Part shown: positions 54,397-56,566 of the stretch, piece by piece
Layout of the letters: every line of letters begins with the position of its first letter
How positions within the stretch are numbered: position 1 is the stretch's first letter
Source of the DNA: Fusobacterium sp.
GTDB lineage: Bacteria; Fusobacteriota; Fusobacteriia; Fusobacteriales; Fusobacteriaceae
Direction: 5' to 3'
DNA length: 56,566 nucleotides
NCBI GenBank assembly: GCA_019416865.1
Contig: DXWL01000010.1
Span: 1-56,566, forward strand
The notes under the pieces: generated by a model
What the model was told of the DNA's origin: nothing
Database searches by the model: none
Seen by the model: only the letters and a program-made list of their open reading frames with translations
Position numbers and translations under genes: made by a program

Positions 54397-54460
54397 AAAA
54401 AATTCTCTGGGAGAAAATAATTAAAAAAATTATTTTATGACTGGAGAATTTTATTTTTTC
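54397..54460 (+). terminator. Terminator after the YitT gene
   Basis: AAAAATTCTC (54398-54407) pairs with GAGAATTTT (54444-54452) around an inner A/T-rich stem (AAAATAATT / AATTATTTT), then TATTTTTTC. Confidence 0.7.
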
Positions 54461-54607
54461 TATATTTTATAGTCCTATAAAATTATAGTAGATATTAAAT
54501 TTTTTTATTGTTAAAACCAATAACATTTTTATAGTTATAAATCAAGAAAGATTTGAAAAAATATGTTATACTTAAAACAGATACAATTATTATAAGGAGG
54601 TTTTAAA

Positions 54608-55777
54608 ATGAGAAACTTTGTGTACAACATTCCCACAAAAATATTTTTTGGGAAAGGGCAGATTGAAAAAATAGGTGAAGAAATTTTAAAATACGGAAAA
54701 AGAGTACTTCTTGTTTATGGAAAAGGAAGTGTCAAAGCAAATGGAATTTATGATAAAGTTGTGGAAATTTTAAATAAAAATGGAATAGAGTTTTTTGAAG
54801 TTGCTGGGGTTGATCCAAATCCCAGAACAGAAACAGTATATTATGGGGCTGACATTTGTAAGAAAAATAATATTGACCTTATTCTTGCAATGGGTGGAGG
54901 AAGTACAATTGATTGTGCAAAAGCGATAGGACTTCAAAGTAAATATGACGGAGATTTCTGGACAGATTTTTATATTGGTGGAAAAAAAGGATTGATAAAA
55001 GAGGTTACTCCTATAGCATCGATTTTGACTCTTGCTGCAACAGGAAGTGAGATGAATGGAAGCACTGTTATATCAAATATGTCTGTAAATATGAAAGTTG
55101 GATTTAATCATCCTAAATTAAAACCAGTATTTTCAGTTGAAGATCCTGAATATACTTATTCTGTAAGCAGATATCAAACTTGTGCCGGAGCAATAGATAT
55201 TATAAGCCATCTGTTTGAACAATATTTTTCTGCTGAAAAAGATGGATTTATGCAAAATAGATTAATAGAAGGGCTTTTAAAAACTATAATTCATTATGCT
55301 CCTATTGCTTTAGAGAATCCAAAAGATTATGAAGCTAGAGCAAATATTATGTGGACAAGTTCTATGGCACTTAATGAACTTGTAACTTATGGTAAAGAAT
55401 CTACAGATTGGGCAACACATCAAATTGAACATCAGCTTAGTGCAGTATATGATATAACTCATGGAATAGGACTTGGAATACTTACTCCTGCATGGATGAA
55501 GTATGTTTTATCTGATGAAAATATTCATAGATTTGTAGATTACGGAAAAAATATTTGGAATTTAACAGGAACAGACAGAGAAATAGCAGAAAAATCCATT
55601 GAAAAAACAAGAGAATTTTTCACATCATTGGGATGTCCTGCTTCTCTTTCAGAAATAAATATCGATAACAGACATTTTGAAGAGATGGCAGCAAATGCAG
55701 TTTTTAGAGGAAATGTTGGTTCTATGAAAAAACTTACTAAAGAAGATATTGTTGAGATATATAAACTTGCATTGTAA
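54608..55777 (+). CDS. Iron-containing alcohol dehydrogenase (butanol-dehydrogenase type)
   Basis: A 389-residue group III alcohol dehydrogenase. The Rossmann part has 'RVLLVYGKGSVKANGIYDKV' and 'ILAMGGGSTIDCAKAI' (nucleotide binding, near 97-112). The metal site is supplied by Asp and His in 'CAGAIDIISHLFEQYF' (near 197-206) and the two later His in 'HQIEHQLSAVYDITHGIGL'. It resembles BdhA/YqhD-type enzymes that reduce butyraldehyde and other aldehydes with NAD(P)H, fitting a fermentative anaerobe. AAGGAGG precedes the ATG. Confidence 0.93.
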   Translation: MRNFVYNIPTKIFFGKGQIEKIGEEILKYGKRVLLVYGKGSVKANGIYDKVVEILNKNGIEFFEVAGVDPNPRTETVYYGADICKKNNIDLILAMGGGSTIDCAKAIGLQSKYDGDFWTDFYIGGKKGLIKEVTPIASILTLAATGSEMNGSTVISNMSVNMKVGFNHPKLKPVFSVEDPEYTYSVSRYQTCAGAIDIISHLFEQYFSAEKDGFMQNRLIEGLLKTIIHYAPIALENPKDYEARANIMWTSSMALNELVTYGKESTDWATHQIEHQLSAVYDITHGIGLGILTPAWMKYVLSDENIHRFVDYGKNIWNLTGTDREIAEKSIEKTREFFTSLGCPASLSEINIDNRHFEEMAANAVFRGNVGSMKKLTKEDIVEIYKLAL

Positions 55778-55792
55778 ACTTGGGAGGAAATT

Positions 55793-56335
55793 TTGAAGTT
55801 AATGGTAATATCAGATATTCATGGCTCTCTTTTTTATCTAAAGAAAGTAATTGAAATATTTGAAAAAAACAATTATGATAAGATTTTAATTTTGGGAGAT
55901 GAATTGTATCATGGGCCGAGAAATCCTCTGCCAAAAGAATATAATCCTAAAGAAACAGCAGAACTTTTAAACAGATATAAAAATAAAATTATTGCAGTAA
56001 GAGGAAACTGCGACAGTGAAGTGGATCAGATGGTTTTAAATTTTCCTATTACTGCTGATTATAATATGATATTTTGGGAAAATAAAAAGATATTTATGAC
56101 TCATGGACATATTTATAATATTGATAATCCTCTTCCAATGGCGGATGGAGATATAATGATGTATGGGCATTTTCATATTCCAATGATAAAGAAAAAAGAT
56201 GAAAGAATATTTTTAAATCCTGGTTCGATATCTCTTCCAAAAGAGAATAATCCAAATTCTTTTGGAGTTTTTGAAAATGGAAGTTTTTATATAAAAGATA
56301 TGGAAGAAAATATTTTGAACGAGATAAAATTTTAA
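55793..56335 (+). CDS. YfcE-type metallophosphoesterase
   Basis: A 180-residue calcineurin-like phosphodiesterase. Metal-binding motifs are 'VISDIHGS' (residues 5-12), 'ILGDELYHG' (near 35-43, where GDxxxxG is expected), 'VRGNCDSEVD' (GNCD), 'MTHGHIY' and 'MYGHFHIP'. It acts on small phosphodiesters in vitro; the physiological substrate is unknown. It starts with TTG, supported by GGGAGG five bases upstream and by the MKLMVISDIHG N-terminus of the family. It follows the dehydrogenase gene by 15 bases. Confidence 0.9.
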   Translation: MKLMVISDIHGSLFYLKKVIEIFEKNNYDKILILGDELYHGPRNPLPKEYNPKETAELLNRYKNKIIAVRGNCDSEVDQMVLNFPITADYNMIFWENKKIFMTHGHIYNIDNPLPMADGDIMMYGHFHIPMIKKKDERIFLNPGSISLPKENNPNSFGVFENGSFYIKDMEENILNEIKF

Positions 56336-56340
56336 AATTA

Positions 56341-56380
56341 AGAGGTGTTGCATTTTATAAGTTTGCAACATCTCTTTTTC
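56341..56380 (+). terminator. Terminator of the GTTGCA repeat type
   Basis: AGAGGTGTTGCA pairs with TGCAACATCTCT (one G-T pair) and is followed by TTTTTC. The same TGTTGCA/TGCAACA core as in the MITE-like repeat at 22634 and the lepA terminator. Confidence 0.75.
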
Positions 56381-56440
56381 AATATGATAAGAAAGTAAAA
56401 AAATACCCTGCTGATTAAATCAACAGGGTTTATTTTTAAA

Positions 56441-56517
56441 TGGTGCCTAGGAATAGATTCGAACTATCGACCGTACGGGTATGAACCGTATGCTCTAGCC
56501 AACTGAGCTACCTAGGC
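56441..56517 (-). tRNA. tRNA-Met (anticodon CAT)
   Basis: On the minus strand the acceptor stem GCCTAGG pairs with CCTAGGC, the CCA end is encoded (56443-56441), and the anticodon stem TACGG/CCGTA encloses TTCATAC, giving CAT. The body looks like elongator Met, but a tRNA-Ile with lysidine-modified CAT cannot be excluded from anticodon alone. Confidence 0.9.
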
Positions 56518-56518
56518 A

Positions 56519-56566
56519 TGGTGGAGATAAGCGGGATCGAACCGCTGACCTACGCAGTGCAAGTGC
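56519..56566 (-). tRNA. tRNA-Ala (anticodon TGC), cut by the window edge
   Basis: The 3' part of a tRNA on the minus strand: CCA end (56521-56519), T-arm AGCGG-TTCGATC-CCGCT, variable loop AGGTC, and an anticodon loop reading CTTGCAC, giving TGC. The 5' part lies beyond the window. It is one base from tRNA-Met and presumably in the same transcript. Confidence 0.85.

Noticed and set aside
55737..55934. Minus-strand ORF opposite the YfcE start
   Set aside because: It overlaps the conserved metallophosphoesterase N-terminus and shows no coding features.

Overview
The window is about 30% G+C, codes densely, and uses strong AGGAGG ribosome-binding sites and TTGACA/TATAAT promoters. Protein similarities recalled from memory, amino-acid-fermenter traits (GrdX-like protein, Hcp, butanol-type dehydrogenase) and TonB-receptor outer-membrane biology together point to a Fusobacterium or a close relative. 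The species is not certain.

Layout. 1-1130: an end of a dispersed repeat, a degenerate EAL-domain protein and a GrdX-like protein. 1228-5842: a carAB operon behind a perfect promoter, a U-rich leader-peptide ORF and a terminator. CarA has lost its glutaminase triad. 5999-15916: a complete type I-B CRISPR-Cas locus (cas6-cas8b-cas7-cas5-cas3-cas4-cas1-cas2) with a 17-repeat array. A solo part-repeat sits in the 5' UTR of the cas operon, and two of the 16 spacers come from homologous protospacers. 15917-17232: a remnant zone with a phage terminase-small-subunit-like fragment, two tiny coupled ORFs and a decayed 4Fe-4S membrane protein. 17415-25514: housekeeping genes udk, pnp (with a very long leader hairpin), rimO, pgsA, yggT-like, a MITE-like repeat, rsmH, an ftsL-like gene and an RlmD-family gene. 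25525-28477 (minus): a three-gene unit of SIR2-like protein, acidic protein and small (p)ppGpp synthetase. 28686-34203: cls, a PHP phosphoesterase, tRNA-Arg, lepA and a class V aminotransferase. 34255-39645: a frameshifted exported protein, then PBP1a, rlmN and an AlaX-like editing protein on the minus strand. 39790-46019: tRNA-Leu, a TonB-dependent receptor with a small membrane protein, and an Hcp / Crp-type regulator / ferredoxin module with matching palindromic operators. 46087-50141 (minus): a Trp-rich TPR-like repeat protein, a queuosine-salvage pair (radical SAM plus YhhQ) under a preQ1-I riboswitch, and a DsrE-like protein. 50345-53487: a broken SWIM/SNF2 protein. 53543-56335: YitT family, iron-type alcohol dehydrogenase, YfcE-type phosphodiesterase. 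The window ends in tRNA-Met and a cut tRNA-Ala on the minus strand.

The most notable signals are regulatory. They are a candidate UTP-sensing attenuator feeding a CPSase that looks ammonia-only, a CRISPR-repeat half placed where Cas6 could act on its own mRNA, a pnp leader hairpin resembling RNase III/PNPase autocontrol, and a riboswitch that supports the queuosine assignment. All were read by eye; no database search was run.
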